DNA of 64,000 nucleotides from Bedellia somnulentella (lineage: Eukaryota > Arthropoda > Insecta > Lepidoptera > Bedelliidae): assembly GCA_963576735.1 (NCBI GenBank), contig OY755181.1, positions 6,076,001 through 6,140,000 of the forward strand, in the 5' to 3' direction. Made by a program: the position numbers and the translations under genes. Under the pieces are notes generated by a model. It worked only from the letters and a program-made list of their open reading frames with translations, was not told where the DNA came from and searched no databases. Below, piece after piece: positions 53,001 through 62,396 of the stretch (its first letter is position 1; each line of letters begins with the position of its first letter).

Positions 53001-53591
53001 GCGGCTGATTAATATAGCACGTCAATACGCTGACGCTGATTGGCTACGTAGCTAAACGTCACGTATTGGATCATTGACGTATTGTAAGCTATAAGCATAT
53101 TGTCAGCATACTGTGAACGAAAAATGCCGTTTATTTTCACGTTTACACTGGGGCTCATAGTAAGCCTACTCACATTCGGCGGCTTACAGTCAGTTTGGTT
53201 TGAACACGGCCTTACTTTGCTTACACACAAACTTTTACTTATGCCATCATTTCCCATTGTGGTAGTATAGCAAAATTTCCGGGATTTAAATAATTATAAA
53301 ATTTTGTGCGTGAAAATTTTGATAGGATATAGTGGTGCTAGTAGTTGTGTGGCGGATCATTCAGTGAACATTCCAGCCCTTTAGTGGGGGCATATACGGG
53401 ATGTGATTATGATACAAAAACATACCTTTAAACTTAAAATGCCATTCACTTGCTGCTGCTAAACCTAAGAAAGAACACCCTATCTCATCATGAGCACATT
53501 TAACAGTTATTTCTTTTGCATTGTTACTTAAATCTTCTATACTTTCAGCAATATTAAAAATCACTATCACTAACAACCGCCGAATAATCAT
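40324..53591 (-). CDS. Toll-type receptor 1, complete, 7 exons
   Basis: Seen: coding exons 53591-53426, 47055-46122, 46029-45804, 45454-45302, 43207-42977, 41596-41411 and 41043-40324 join in phase to 871 residues. Order: signal peptide (about 1-17), N-terminal cysteine region, leucine-rich repeats (about 85-490), LRR C-cap with CPLQCTC (about 500-550), LRR N-cap CPDYCNC (about 550-560), one or two repeats, C-cap with CDCGN (about 663-700), membrane helix VVLGVLIVITAFVVLLFAW (about 708-726) and TIR-like domain (about 744-871). Known: Toll receptors bind Spatzle and signal through a cytoplasmic TIR domain via MyD88; doubled cysteine caps are usual for arthropod Tolls. Odd: the TIR keeps box 1 (YDVFVMSS) and box 2 (RDWAAGGW), but no box 3 Phe-Trp is visible and the chain ends early. 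Tail to tail with the collagen gene, head to head with Toll gene 2. The intron order is consistent and the exon phases agree. Confidence 0.88.
41131..41220 (+). repeat. Family D repeat scrap
   Basis: AAGGGTGATTTGGCCATAGTCC and CTAAGCTGGCTTAGTGTTGG match 13145-13240. Confidence 0.5.
41411..41596 (-). CDS. Toll 1 exon 6
   Basis: 186 nt, phase 0 to 0, acceptor TTTCTGTTCAG, donor GTACGT. Codes an LRR segment with RIPQITNVSRLHLYNNQIED. Confidence 0.88.
41638..41880 (+). repeat. Family A SINE in Toll 1 intron
   Basis: Full copy, CCATGTAGTGTCGGCTTAG to CCGTGAGTATATGTAATG, with a short tail. Confidence 0.85.
42150..42711 (-). repeat. Family A SINE split by a family B SINE
   Basis: Family A pieces at 42150-42228 and 42571-42711 form one decayed copy. 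The insert between them is flanked by ATTATAAGGAA at 42218-42228 and 42571-42581. Confidence 0.8.
42229..42570 (-). repeat. Family B SINE with (ATGTT)n tail
   Basis: The tail appears on the plus strand as CATAACATAACATAACATAA. The body runs AACGTTCACGCCG to GTGTAGGCCCGACCC, with part of the tRNA-like head. An 11 bp target duplication flanks it. Confidence 0.85.
42977..43207 (-). CDS. Toll 1 exon 5: paired cysteine caps
   Basis: 231 nt, phase 0 to 0, acceptor TTTGTTTCCAG, donor GTAAGT. LRR C-cap (CPLQCTCMSEFALRL..) followed by an N-cap (CPDYCNCSF), the internal cap pair of arthropod Toll receptors. Confidence 0.88.
43342..43710 (-). repeat. Family B SINE, full length
   Basis: Almost identical to 25949-26314, from AACGTTCACGCCGTTTATCC to the head CCACTGGACTATCATG. 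It lies within 140 bases of Toll 1 exon 5. Confidence 0.85.
43855..43940 (+). repeat. Family A SINE, 5' fragment
   Basis: CTGTGTAGCGTCGGCTTAGAA and TTCTTCCCGTGGGTGTTCG, then the similarity fades. Confidence 0.65.
43941..44600. other. Toll 1 intron stretch without named elements
   Basis: No repeat or exon recognised between the family A fragment and the family B copy. Confidence 0.45.
44603..44768 (+). repeat. Family B SINE, 5'-truncated
   Basis: CGATAGGCCTGCCCCCTATC to CGGCGTGAACGTTTATG, with a (TTATG)n tail. Confidence 0.8.
44769..45301. other. Toll 1 intron, no elements seen
   Basis: AT-rich; nothing recognised. Confidence 0.45.
45302..45454 (-). CDS. Toll 1 exon 4
   Basis: 153 nt, phase 0 to 0, acceptor TTTCATAG, donor GTAAGG. 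LRR with IKNIFIDFSHNPLEKLLL. Confidence 0.85.
45455..45803. other. Toll 1 intron 3, no elements seen
   Basis: Short AT-rich intron. A second possible donor (GTAAGC) lies four bases past the chosen one but breaks the phase with exon 4. Confidence 0.5.
45804..46029 (-). CDS. Toll 1 exon 3
   Basis: 226 nt, begins in phase 2, acceptor ATTTTTAG, donor GTAGGT. LRR with LHTLDISYNRL and LKYLCPDWRLALTCLSQIDL, ending NNITTLE. The same boundary occurs in Toll gene 2 (NNITAID, phase 0). Confidence 0.87.
46122..47055 (-). CDS. Toll 1 exon 2: LRR array
   Basis: 934 nt, phase 1 to 2, acceptor TTATTTCCAG, donor GTAAGT. Codes the end of the N-terminal cysteine region and about ten leucine-rich repeats, such as LEELELNGNPLRYL and LRMISLPRCSLSALPIELL. 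Several N-glycosylation sites (NIS, NIT) are visible. Confidence 0.9.
47438..47753 (-). repeat. Family B SINE, diverged
   Basis: AAACGTCCACGCGGTATATC to CCATTGGACTATCACG, with head and body both present. Confidence 0.8.
47848..48096 (-). repeat. Family A SINE
   Basis: (CATA)n tail to 5' end AAGCCGACACTACACAGC. Confidence 0.85.
48152..48300 (+). repeat. Family A SINE, decayed
   Basis: GTTAAGGTCAGCTTAGAATAG, GTTGAGTGATGTGGCTGAAG and following blocks, without a tail. Confidence 0.5.
48661..48913 (+). repeat. Family A SINE with clear target duplication
   Basis: TGCCGTGTAGTGCCGGCTTAG to (TATG)n, flanked at once by GATACTGCAAAT on both sides (48649-48660 and 48914-48925). This shows the family moves by retroposition. 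Confidence 0.9.
49290..52110 (+). mobile_element. Decayed LINE split by a family C array
   Basis: Frames shift at least twice at 49301-49916: GLDLNFSKCELY, FLGMLPSSNS, FVPKFIYSLRCS, ALPVRFGELGIRNVRNVALP. The body resumes at 51272 with QPEAGLWLNAIPSHN, a Cys/His cluster RCRCGYWVDALGGHGLSC, and KRPDGMSLIPWANG..WDVTC, which looks like the PD..D core of a restriction-like nuclease. The end SAIKRGNASSVLGTL stops near 52106. An A-rich insert lies at about 51915-52014. It sits in Toll 1 intron 1 on the opposite strand and is not functional. Confidence 0.75.
50032..51271. mobile_element. Array of family C tRNA-like SINE units
   Basis: tRNA-like heads at 50123-50195 (-), a partial one at about 50433-50469 (-), and 50535-50607, 50847-50919 and 51159-51231 (+). 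The plus units repeat at exactly 312 bases. Orientation flips at about 50469. The whole block is flanked by AAAGGCACGATT on both sides, so it entered as one insertion. The head has A and B boxes (TAGCTCAGTTGGCAAGAG, GGTTCGAATCC), but its anticodon arm carries an extra base. Confidence 0.85.
52493..52744 (-). repeat. Family A SINE
   Basis: (CATA)n tail, then the full body to AAGCCGACACTACACAGC. Confidence 0.85.
52858..53211. mobile_element. Harbinger-like MITE in Toll 1 intron 1
   Basis: 354 bp with exact inverted ends of about 37 bp (GGCCGTGTTCAAACCAAACT and complement) flanked by TTA on both sides. A TTA/TAA duplication and GGCC-type ends fit the PIF/Harbinger group. Non-coding. Confidence 0.8.
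53426..53591 (-). CDS. Toll 1 exon 1: signal peptide
   Basis: 166 nt, ends in phase 1, donor GTATGT. The first ATG in frame gives MIIRRLLVIVIFNIAES, a signal peptide, then a short region with two cysteines (CAHDEIGC) before exon 2. The frame is open upstream of the ATG, but no earlier ATG exists in it. Confidence 0.8.
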
Positions 53592-53638
53592 ACTACTGCA
53601 CTTCCAGACAAATAAACTATTCACTCACTCACTACGTT

Positions 53639-53648
53639 TATTTATATA
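53639..53648 (-). promoter_or_regulatory. TATA-like box of Toll gene 1
   Basis: TATATAAATA on the minus strand, 48 bases before the ATG. A start about 30 bases on would leave a leader of only about 25 bases. Confidence 0.4.
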
Positions 53649-55074
53649 CCAAATGTAATTGATTTGAGCCCGTATGACACATTGTTTATCAAAACTACGC
53701 GGGGAAAACAATATTTGTAAATATGTTACACGGAATATTTAATTTAATTTATCACTTTGAACTTTTGATCTACTGTGACAGATAGTTCTTTGATTAAAAG
53801 TACACATGTTAACAAATTTTATAACTTGCTTATTTTATATCACACATTTGATAAAATTCCTTATACTGACAAGCGTACGTGCACAACCATACACAGATGT
53901 GTTACTACTGAGGATAAAACTTTAGTCACTAAATAGTAATGCTAATTTAGGTATATTGCTAATCATATTCAAGCGCCCCGAGTCAATACTATGAATAGCG
54001 CATGCATGTTTTATGAATTTCTAAATCGTATATTTTTTTCCTTATACATCATATAAAAAATAAGTACCAACCATTAGTTGATACGCCATTAAGATCAATA
54101 ATTTTTAAATCACTTAGTACGAAGATTAATGATATCATAATTCCAGCAAAATTCACTTATTAAAATGTTGACAACGGAAATTTTGTAAGAATAATTATAA
54201 AGGTCAAATAAATAAAAGAGTTTTCAATCACACCGAACCGCAAGGATTTTCCCGACCGTTTGATGGAAGTCCCCCCATATCGTGCCAATGAACGTATAAT
54301 CTGTCATCAACGAACTAACATGCAATAAAATTAACATCAGTACTGTGCTTAGTGCTCCACGTATTCAATTACATACTGTAGAGTTTGTTATAGCTGGATT
54401 TTCCTTAAGCTTGGAAGAAACGACAAGAAATCGTTTGTGATACACTCTCGCATACTAACAAGTCAAACGAGATCCAAGCCGGCGGAGTGGGGCTGCGCGC
54501 GCGCAATGAATTGCTCGTAAATTGTTAGTGTGTGTGAGAATATTGCCGCGAGTTGAACTGTGTTTTAGTAAATATACAGACAAAAGCCCTCATTAGCCTA
54601 TACGAAGTAAACAAAATACTTTTCGAAACTAAAGTTTTACAAATCAAGTGTGTAATTAAAGACGAAATACTCAAATATAAGTGAAGTTGATAGATGACGT
54701 CATTCTTTGTATTAGTTAACGGAACTGGTAATTGAATGGTCGAACCATGGTCTCGCGTCTCTAAATCTAGCTAACAGTGATTATATCGTGATTTTCGTGA
54801 TACTTTGACCCGCAACGCAAACCCGAAATATAGTTTTATCTGTTTCTTGCGACGGAAGTGTATTTATTATCAAACCAAGGAGAAATATTGCAGCGAGAGT
54901 GATTTCGACACTGTATTGTTTATAATGACCTCAACAACAGTCTTCTAGTTATGGTTGGTTTATTTTTGTACTTGGTTGTTGTACAGCAATATAAGCTGTT
55001 TTGACTACTGATATTTGTATCGTACGTGTATTTGGTACTAATTGCTATTGCTCTACTATTTTATTAATACAACT
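53649..55074. promoter_or_regulatory. Intergenic region between the divergent Toll genes
   Basis: Mostly AT-rich, repeat-poor DNA. It has a GGATTTTCCC kappaB-like motif (54244-54253) and a GC-rich patch with GCGCGCGC near 54495-54505 that could mark the start or 5' UTR exon of Toll gene 2. No splice donor was chosen. Confidence 0.3.
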
Positions 55075-55216
55075 AACGCCCAATTTCTGAATTGAGTATT
55101 CAAGCTGAGAATGACTTAAGTATCGTTTTGTCTTATTCAGTTATTTAGATTTCAATGCGACAGAACGATACTTAAGTTGTTCTCAGCTGGAGTACTCAAT
55201 TCAGAAATCGGTCGTT
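55075..55216. mobile_element. Foldback MITE, 142 bp
   Basis: The ends AACGCCCAATTTCTGAATTG and CAATTCAGAAATCGGTCGTT are near-complements over about 58 bases, with a short centre. A matching half lies at 63931-64000. Confidence 0.8.
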
Positions 55217-55274
55217 ATTCAATTTATTACTTTAAGTATACTTAAATACTAATTTACAAAAATCAAATATTTAC

Positions 55275-55492
55275 TATGTAATGTCGGTTTAGGATAGCAC
55301 TTAACCGTTTCTTCCTGTGGCTCTCTTAAAAAGCAACTTAGAGTATTTGGGATTTTTAAGTTAATCTCGGACGAAGTAGTTGGGACCCCTTATATGAAAT
55401 CATTCTTTTGTTTTACTTCTGAATTTCTAATTCTGAACCTCTGGCTACCTCATTTTGGTACTTATAGCAATGAGTTTATGTATGTATGAGTA
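55275..55492 (+). repeat. Family A SINE, decayed
   Basis: ATGTAATGTCGGTTTAGGATAG, CGGACGAAGTAGTTGGGACC, CTCTGGCTACCTC and AATGAGTTTATGTATG. Confidence 0.65.
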
Positions 55493-55579
55493 TAGTAAAT
55501 TTCATCTTACATTTTATTGTATTACATTCGGAAAATTCACAAAATACAAGACTATTCTACAAACATAAAAATTGCAGAC

Positions 55580-55814
55580 ATTTACTCACACAGCTATAAA
55601 TCCCTAAAAGGGGTAGCCAGAGCTAAGGAACTAGAAGTTCCTCAGCCACTTTTGGAAAGTTGAGTGGGGAAAAGATGGTTAAATAAAGGTTGTTGGTGAG
55701 GTCTCCAACCGCATCGCCCAAAATCCCTTAAAAGTCCCAATACCGTTAGTCGCCTCTTACGTACATCCACCGGAAGAAATGGGGCAGTGTTATTCTAAGC
55801 CGACACTACACAGC
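55580..55814 (-). repeat. Family A SINE
   Basis: CTCACACAGCTATAAATCCC to AAGCCGACACTACACAGC. Confidence 0.85.
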
Positions 55815-56090
55815 AAAAAAAATACCTAAAATCTACAAATAGCTATTCTGAAACAATTAAACTTATATTTACAAATTAATTAAAACAAATATATCGTAAC
55901 ATAGTAATTTATATTCAACGACAACTTTCTTAAATCATCACTAAATCGAAAGAGTGATCGGCCGAACTAAACTTACGCTCAGATATTTTCCTATGTTTTG
56001 AATTATAACCTTCTCAAGACTACGCAAAATACGTGTAAATATTTTAAATAAAATTCAAGATAAAAACTTTTTAACTAAAAGTTAAAATCA

Positions 56091-56366
56091 TGATAGCCCA
56101 GTGGGTAGAACACTCGGTTATCGTGCAAACGACTAGTGTTCAAATCCTGGGTCGGGCCTACACCAATTTGTCTTTTCTAAAGACATATGTGTGGTTAATT
56201 TATCATGGTTGTTAACGGTGTCATGTCACGTGAGTACACTGTCCATGCAAAACGTGGGTACTCTGAACATCAGGTGACAAAGTCATGTGATATTCAGAAG
56301 TATTAGTGCCTATGCCAACCCCTTCGGGGATATTCGGCGTGAACGTTTATGTTTATGTTATGTTAA
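56091..56366 (+). repeat. Family B SINE with tRNA-like head
   Basis: Head CATGATAGCCCAGTGGGTAG and GTTCAAATCCTGGG, body to CGGCGTGAACGTTTATG. The central CGTGAGGAAACC block is missing. Confidence 0.85.
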
Positions 56367-56759
56367 AATCATACTTCACAAGCTATACCAAAAAAAACAA
56401 AAAGTAGGAATCTCATCGCATTTGTAAAAATTAAAAATTCTACGCCATTTCAGATGTTGGAATAAAAATAAGCGCGAGAGGTTTGCTAAAAACATAAAAA
56501 TTCTGACAGATAGCGTTCGAAAACCTGCTTACCCCAGGGGGAAGGAAAGGCGTGAGTTTAAATATATATAAAATACTTGGTTGATTTCCTGATAACGAGT
56601 AGAATACAGATTGATGGGTTGAATTAATCAAGAATGATGTCAAAATCTCAAGCACAGAACAAACATTTTTTTTTAAGATATATCAAGAGCAGTGTTATTT
56701 TTTTTTAATAGAAAAAAATACACTAACATTTTATTTAAAATGCAAAGTTACGTTTACAG

Positions 56760-56945
56760 CTTAATAATATATGTTTTACCTCAAAGGGATAGAGCTTTAG
56801 AATAAGAAATTCTACAGCCCCTTTAGAAAAATGAGTGGGGAAAGGATTGTAAAATAAAGGTTGGTGAAAATATCTTAAAAAGCTCTATCACCCTGATTTT
56901 CCTCTTACTACACCCGTGGGAATCCTAACCCGGCGCTACACAGGA
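56760..56945 (-). repeat. Family A SINE, decayed
   Basis: AATAAGAAATTCTACAGCCCC, GAGTGGGGAAAGGATTGTAAA, CACCCGTGGGAATCC and CGGCGCTACACAGG. Confidence 0.65.
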
Positions 56946-56984
56946 TAAGTAGCGTACCGTAAAAAAAGTTGAAACATACATACA

Positions 56985-57245
56985 TATACTCACGCCATTA
57001 TTTCCCATTGGGGTAGGTAGAGACTATTGATCGCCACTTTGTACGATCCTGGCAAACCTCTCTAGCTTCGTTTACATCCACCAATCTTTTCATACATGCT
57101 CTTTCCTTCTTCATACTTCGGACGCCTGCCTTTTCGAGCACACTCTTTATTTGGTCCAGCCAGGTGTGTCCCCGTGGTCGCTCTTCTCACATTACCTTCC
57201 ACATTCACGTGATTTTGAAAATATGTAAATACGTGTTTTAAAACA
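56985..57245 (-). mobile_element. LINE 3' end
   Basis: The minus strand codes RPRGHTWLDQIKSVLEKAGV, ERACMKRLVDVNEAREVCQD and WRSIVSTYPNGK, the tail of a LINE protein common in Lepidoptera. It is 5'-truncated. CATACATATACTCACG lies at its low-coordinate end. Confidence 0.65.
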
Positions 57246-58158
57246 TGTTAATAGTTCTTATTGAAAGCGAAATGACTACATATTATTTTCCAGGGGTAGA
57301 CGATCTCAATGGCATACAAAAACATAATATTCTAATTAAGCTAAGAATACAAACAGCTTTGTAATCTTATATAAAAATACCACTAACTCATTGTTTTCAT
57401 CAAAAATTTTCTTAGCGTTTTAGGGCTTTTAAGTGTTTTTTTTATATATTGCTGCAATTCCATCTTCACCATATTTTATTTATTACACAAACTTTTCCCA
57501 TTAAAGTTCCTCTCCAGTGTAGCTCTAGCTCACCTTTAAAAATAATAAGTAATCATAAAAATAAAATAAAATGGATATAAATTAAAAAAGTACTTCCAAC
57601 TTCATTACGGTATTGTACTATAAATATGTGGATGTTGATAAAAGATAACAAATGTTTGATGAAGCGATCATTTTTTTAATGAACATTGTACATTATATAA
57701 CTTAGAGTCCTTCCAACGTGGCATTTTGATTACAATTTAAATAAAACAATAACCACTGATATAACGAAGATATTGTTTTGAATTTGAATAGCTTATGAAT
57801 TGCTAAGTATAGGGATATGCATAACTCCATATTAGTTTGATACATAAGGTCCCTAAAGACCCATTGTATAAAAAACTAGTTTCATACTTAAAATATACAT
57901 TTTAAGCATTTGGGCAACATACGTTGAGTAAATAGATTGGTGTATAAAAATAAATATACACTTATTATCTGTATTCGAGGGAGTTTTGGTCAATATCTTA
58001 AGGGCACAGTTACTTAGTTTGAGCTATATTGAAAATATATGTGGAGTATTTGTGGAGTACAGTTGCTCCCCAAGAAACTCCCCTAATAAAGCAACTAAGT
58101 CCTAAGGTTTGTGATATGCCGTTTATAACCATTTTAAAGCAATTTAGACAAATCCTCT
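57246..58158. other. Intergenic stretch, nothing recognised
   Basis: AT-rich DNA upstream of Toll gene 2 without a named repeat or exon. Confidence 0.45.
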
Positions 58159-58339
58159 CTAAAGAGCTTATTCCATTACACTTTGTCGTTGCTGAATTCA
58201 GACGTCCTTCGAAGTTACTGCCGCAGACGCTTGTGATTCCACTACACAAATTTCAGTTTGAACGTTATTCCACTAGTCTGAATTCAGATTCTGTGGCTTT
58301 CAGACGTCTTCATACAGACAAATGGAATAAGCTCTTTAG
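58159..58339. repeat. Short inverted-repeat element
   Basis: CTAAAGAGCTTATTCCATT (58159-58177) and its exact complement (58321-58339) flank about 143 bases. An open frame of 119 codons crosses it, but I do not take it as a gene. Confidence 0.55.
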
Positions 58340-58787
58340 TAATCACCTACACTACCCAAGGTTAGCCAGTAACCAAATAACTATATAGGTTTTTTTTTAT
58401 ACATCTGTTAAACCACCCTTCCATCTAAACCCATGGCTATATGCAAATTATTGAAAGTTGCAAGAAGCAGTGATCGAAGGTTGCACTTCAGGAACTGTAT
58501 ATTGTGTATGTGTATGGCAAATTAACACTCCTTTATGAGCAGCATCCAAATCCATTCAATTTGTAATGATTATTATGCGAGTTCGAGTAGTCTTGAAAAA
58601 TGCGTTGAGTTCCTAAAATAATATTCTGATAAAAAGCCTCCTGGTGTAACATCTTAGGGTGTGTCTTCTCACTATCCAGTCTTTTCTTTACTTTTAAGGG
58701 TCTGCAAACCTTAAATATATAGTTTTTCCGAACATAAAAGAACTGAATAAATGGACCGATACGGATATAAACGGGCAACAGAGCTAT

Positions 58788-59043
58788 CGCACTCTCAGAA
58801 AGAAAGAGGCTCAAGGCCAAAAATAGTGATATTGAGTTACAATCATAGAAAGGCATAATAAAGTATGCTCTAAAACAAAAGCACTTATTGTTATAGGGTC
58901 GGAAAATTCGCTATCCTGTTTTCTTAACAATAAATGCCTTTGTTTTACTATTCATCCGATAGAGCATACTTTTTTATGTATCTCTATGATTGTAACTCCA
59001 TATCACTTTTTTTGACTTGAGCCTCTTTCGTTCTGAGAGTGCG
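58788..59043. repeat. Imperfect foldback, arms about 105 bp
   Basis: GCACTCTCAGAAAGAAAGAG..AATCATAGA pairs with TCTATGATT..CTCTTTCGTTCTGAGAGTGC. The inner parts TAAAACAAAAGCACTTATTG and CAATAAATGCCTTTGTTTTA also pair. The centre is about 31 bases. Confidence 0.75.
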
Positions 59044-59639
59044 CTATGTTAGGGTTTCCTTCGGGCCAGGTACGGGTTATCTACCTCAAAAAAAAAGATT
59101 TGATTATGAAAAAAAGGAATTTGTAAGATCAATTTGTCCCATGAAACGTACTGAGACGTTTTTTTTTTAAATCAGGTATTAATATGTAAATCCCTAAAAA
59201 AATGTAAATGATAGATAAATAAATTGCATTCAGTATGCTCTCTAGCATAAGAACATAGACAAATATAAATAAATATAATGATGTAATGAAATATTGAGTA
59301 AAGATATTAATAGAAATTGCTTACAAATACCATTTTGGATCATATAAATGTAAACAAAATAATACATAGCCCAGTACAAAACGATATACTTCCTTATTCA
59401 CCTCACAAAATTTTGCCCCTGGTAATAAGAACAGACACCCGTTGTGTCAGTTACAGTACATGTACAAAGTCCATCAAATGAGTAATCTTATTACAGTAGA
59501 GTCATTGTCGTTTCAGTAAATTACCACATGAATAACATGAATAGCAATCATTGTTCATGAAACACGCTAACTCCTCTGTCGGGGAGTATTAGATATCAAT
59601 CGCCATCTAAAAAAGATTTGCGTCATCGAAGTTCACTAG
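59044..59639. other. Intergenic stretch, nothing recognised
   Basis: AT-rich DNA; no repeat family or exon seen. Confidence 0.45.
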
Positions 59640-59874
59640 AATACATACATACTCACGGCCGTAAATCCCAAACAGGGGTAGCCACAGCTTTAGAGCTAGA
59701 AACTCTTCAGTCACATTTAGAAGTTACCCTATCAACTAGGAGATAATATAGGAGTATCATTGATGCAGGGTCTCCAACCGGATCGCACCAAAAATCAATT
59801 AATAAAGCCCCATACCCTTAGTCGCCTCTTACTACACCCGTGGATAGAGATATTCTAAGCCGGCACTACACGGC
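59640..59874 (-). repeat. Family A SINE, diverged
   Basis: CATACATACTCACGGCCGTAAATCCC to AAGCCGGCACTACACGGC. Confidence 0.8.
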
Positions 59875-59939
59875 ACCATATATGTTTTGTAGGCATAAGG
59901 TAAAAGAGACTCATACAATTAAAATATTCTTAATTGATA

Positions 59940-60195
59940 ATACATACATACATACATGCATATACTCACGGCTATAAATCCCTTAACGGGGTAGCCAAAG
60001 CTTTGGAATGAAAAATTCCTCAGCCACTTTTGGAAGTTGATTGGGGAAAAGATGGTAATAATAAATGTTTTTGGTGACTGGTCTCCAACCACATCGCCCA
60101 AAAATCACTTAATAAGCCCCTGTACCCTTAGTCGCCTCTTACGATCACCCACGGGTAGAAATGGGGTAGTGTTATTCTAAGCCGACACTACACGA
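59940..60195 (-). repeat. Family A SINE
   Basis: Full copy next to another in the same orientation. Very similar to 37960-38209. Confidence 0.85.
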
Positions 60196-60502
60196 CTAAT
60201 TGATAATAATTTGATGAAATGATAAGTTTGTGGTTTCTTATGCCTCCAAGGTTATTCTTAATATATGAGTTTGTCAGAAAAACAGAGACAGAAAAAAATG
60301 TGAACATCATTCCAATAAATTATTGACCTTTACCACTAGATATTGTATTGATTGCTTATACTCGTGTGTTTCGTAAAAATATAAGAAAAACTACCGGGAA
60401 AACCCATTTGGACACCACAACCTTGTTTGTGTTCATACCAACTAATTATTCAAGCGGTTTATATTCGCTCTCTACATTTTAATGTTTATAACTTGTTTGT
60501 AA

Positions 60503-60748
60503 GTGCCGTGAAGCGCCGGCTTAGAATGTCACTACCCCTTTTCATCCACGGGCGCGTAAGAGGCAACTAAGGGTATGGGGCTTTTTAAAGTGATTTTTGG
60601 GTGATGCGGTTGGAGGAGACCCATCACCAACGATACTTTATTTCCACCATTTTGTCCCCTATCAACTTCCAAATGTGCCTGAAGAGTTTCTAGCTCTGAA
60701 CCTCTGGCTACCCCTTTTTGGAATTTACGGCCGTGGGTATATGTATGT
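60503..60748 (+). repeat. Family A SINE
   Basis: GTGCCGTGAAGCGCCGGCTTAG to CCGTGGGTATATGTATG. Opposite in orientation to the previous two copies. Confidence 0.8.
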
Positions 60749-61198
60749 AAAACTTTTTTGTGTATTGCTATTAATTTAATTTTATATCAAGCTTTATTTT
60801 AATAGTCTAGTGAGTTGGCCTTAGGGCGTCAAAACTTCTGGCGTGCGTGGTGGGCTTGTCAAGTTTATGCCTACAAATAAGTTTGTACCATCCAATTTTT
60901 GAGAAAGGTTTGAATCCACTCTAGCCGACTATTTTATTTTTGACTATATTAGTTAGATTAGCAGTAATCTATAGAAGTATAAAAAGTTCTTTCTGAAGTT
61001 GGCCAGTTATGTTTTATAACGGAGCTGTTTTGATTCTTTTGTGATTGTGATAAAAATGTAACACTCAACTTAGCAATAATAAAATAAAAGTTTATAACAT
61101 GCAATTTTCATGAATTGGTTATAGTTTTTTTCAATAGTTATATAAATATAGTTTTATATGTTTTCGATTGTTAATGTATGTAAATTGTTTATTTACAG
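60749..61198. other. Intron or leader region before Toll gene 2
   Basis: AT-rich, ending in a good acceptor (TTGTTTATTTACAG). A non-coding 5' exon must lie further upstream if this acceptor is used. Confidence 0.45.
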
Positions 61199-61209
61199 AG
61201 GTCCAGAAG

Positions 61210-62396
61210 ATGAAGCTCATCAAATTACTTTGGGGTGTGTTGGTCACCTTGAGCTATCTACTATGGGTTGAAATCAGGGCCGAGTCATCAGCAGCTACTG
61301 CTAAACACCAAAGTGCGACAGAGTCACTGGACTATGTAACGATAGCTTGGAAGCCGGGCGGTAGCGGAGATGCGCAATGTCCGAAAGGCTGTCAATGTGA
61401 AGTTGGCGGTGATCTTGACTTCGAATGCCAGCTTACTGGCACGCCAAGTAATGAAACCATTGATGAGACCGTGGCTGGAACGATGACTGGAGCGGGGCTT
61501 ACCTTGCACTGCAGTGGTGATACACCACCGAATGCCAATATTCTACCTCACCCCGATCCACAACGTGCTGCTGCCATTACTGCAATAGATGTCAGAAACT
61601 GCGCAGCTCCTCGCGAAGGATGGGCAATACTTTTACATACACTCGGAATTCAAGGTGTAACGCACGTACGACTGAGACAACCTCCCACTCTATCCTCCGC
61701 TGATGTATCTGGAATTCAACTGCAGTCACTAACGCTAGAAAATGCGGTGGATGGGCTTTTCCCATTGAGTAATATGACGCTACCAACTTTGCGTCGGCTA
61801 TCTCTGCGCGGTGGTAATCTTGAGCTGAATGCTGTGTCGTTTACTGGAATGGTCGAACTCAGTTGGCTTGAGCTTGCAGACGTTAACCTGCGAAAAATTC
61901 CAGGTGATACTCTGAGTCCTTTACAGTCACTGCGGCGGCTTGGTTTGTGGGGAAATGGTCTGACTACATTGGAAGGGCTGCCATCCAATCTGACTGAACT
62001 AATGGAGTTGGATGTATCAAGCAATCCACTGAAGTCTCTGTCTGGGTTGCCGAAATCACTAGTACGGGTGCGTGTAGGTGGAGGTGGTGCGGCTTTGGTT
62101 CTGGAAGGTTCAGAACTAGCGGACCGCGTGACGCTGCTGGAAGTATCACTGTCACGCTGTTCCCTGACATCTTTACCGCCAAACTTGTTCTTCGGATCTC
62201 CTTCCATAGTCAATGTCTCATTAGCTCAGAATCGTTTATCGGCGATACCACCGGAGCTCTTCAGAGATCAGACTGCTTTAGAAAGACTTGATCTCAGCGA
62301 TAATCGTATAACGAGACTTGACGCTACTCTTTTGAAACCACTACGTAGTTTAATACGGCTTAATCTAAACGACAATCTTATCGAGGAGCTGCCCAA
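61210..62396 (+). CDS. Toll 2 coding exon 1
   Basis: 1187 nt, ends in phase 2, donor GTAAGT. An acceptor at 61197-61198 sits just before the ATG, so the 5' UTR is split. It carries the signal peptide, the cysteine-rich start and most repeats seen. Confidence 0.88.

Noticed and set aside
58029..58388. 119-codon open frame, possible small gene
   Set aside because: No domain or splice context, and an exact 19-base inverted repeat lies inside it, so repeat origin is more likely.
61168..61209. Upstream ATG for Toll 2 at 61168
   Set aside because: A strong splice acceptor at 61197-61198 lies between it and the signal peptide; the ATG at 61210 starts a proper signal sequence.
61716..62213. Minus-strand open frame of 165 codons
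   Set aside because: Shadow of the Toll 2 leucine-rich repeat exon; no signal of its own.
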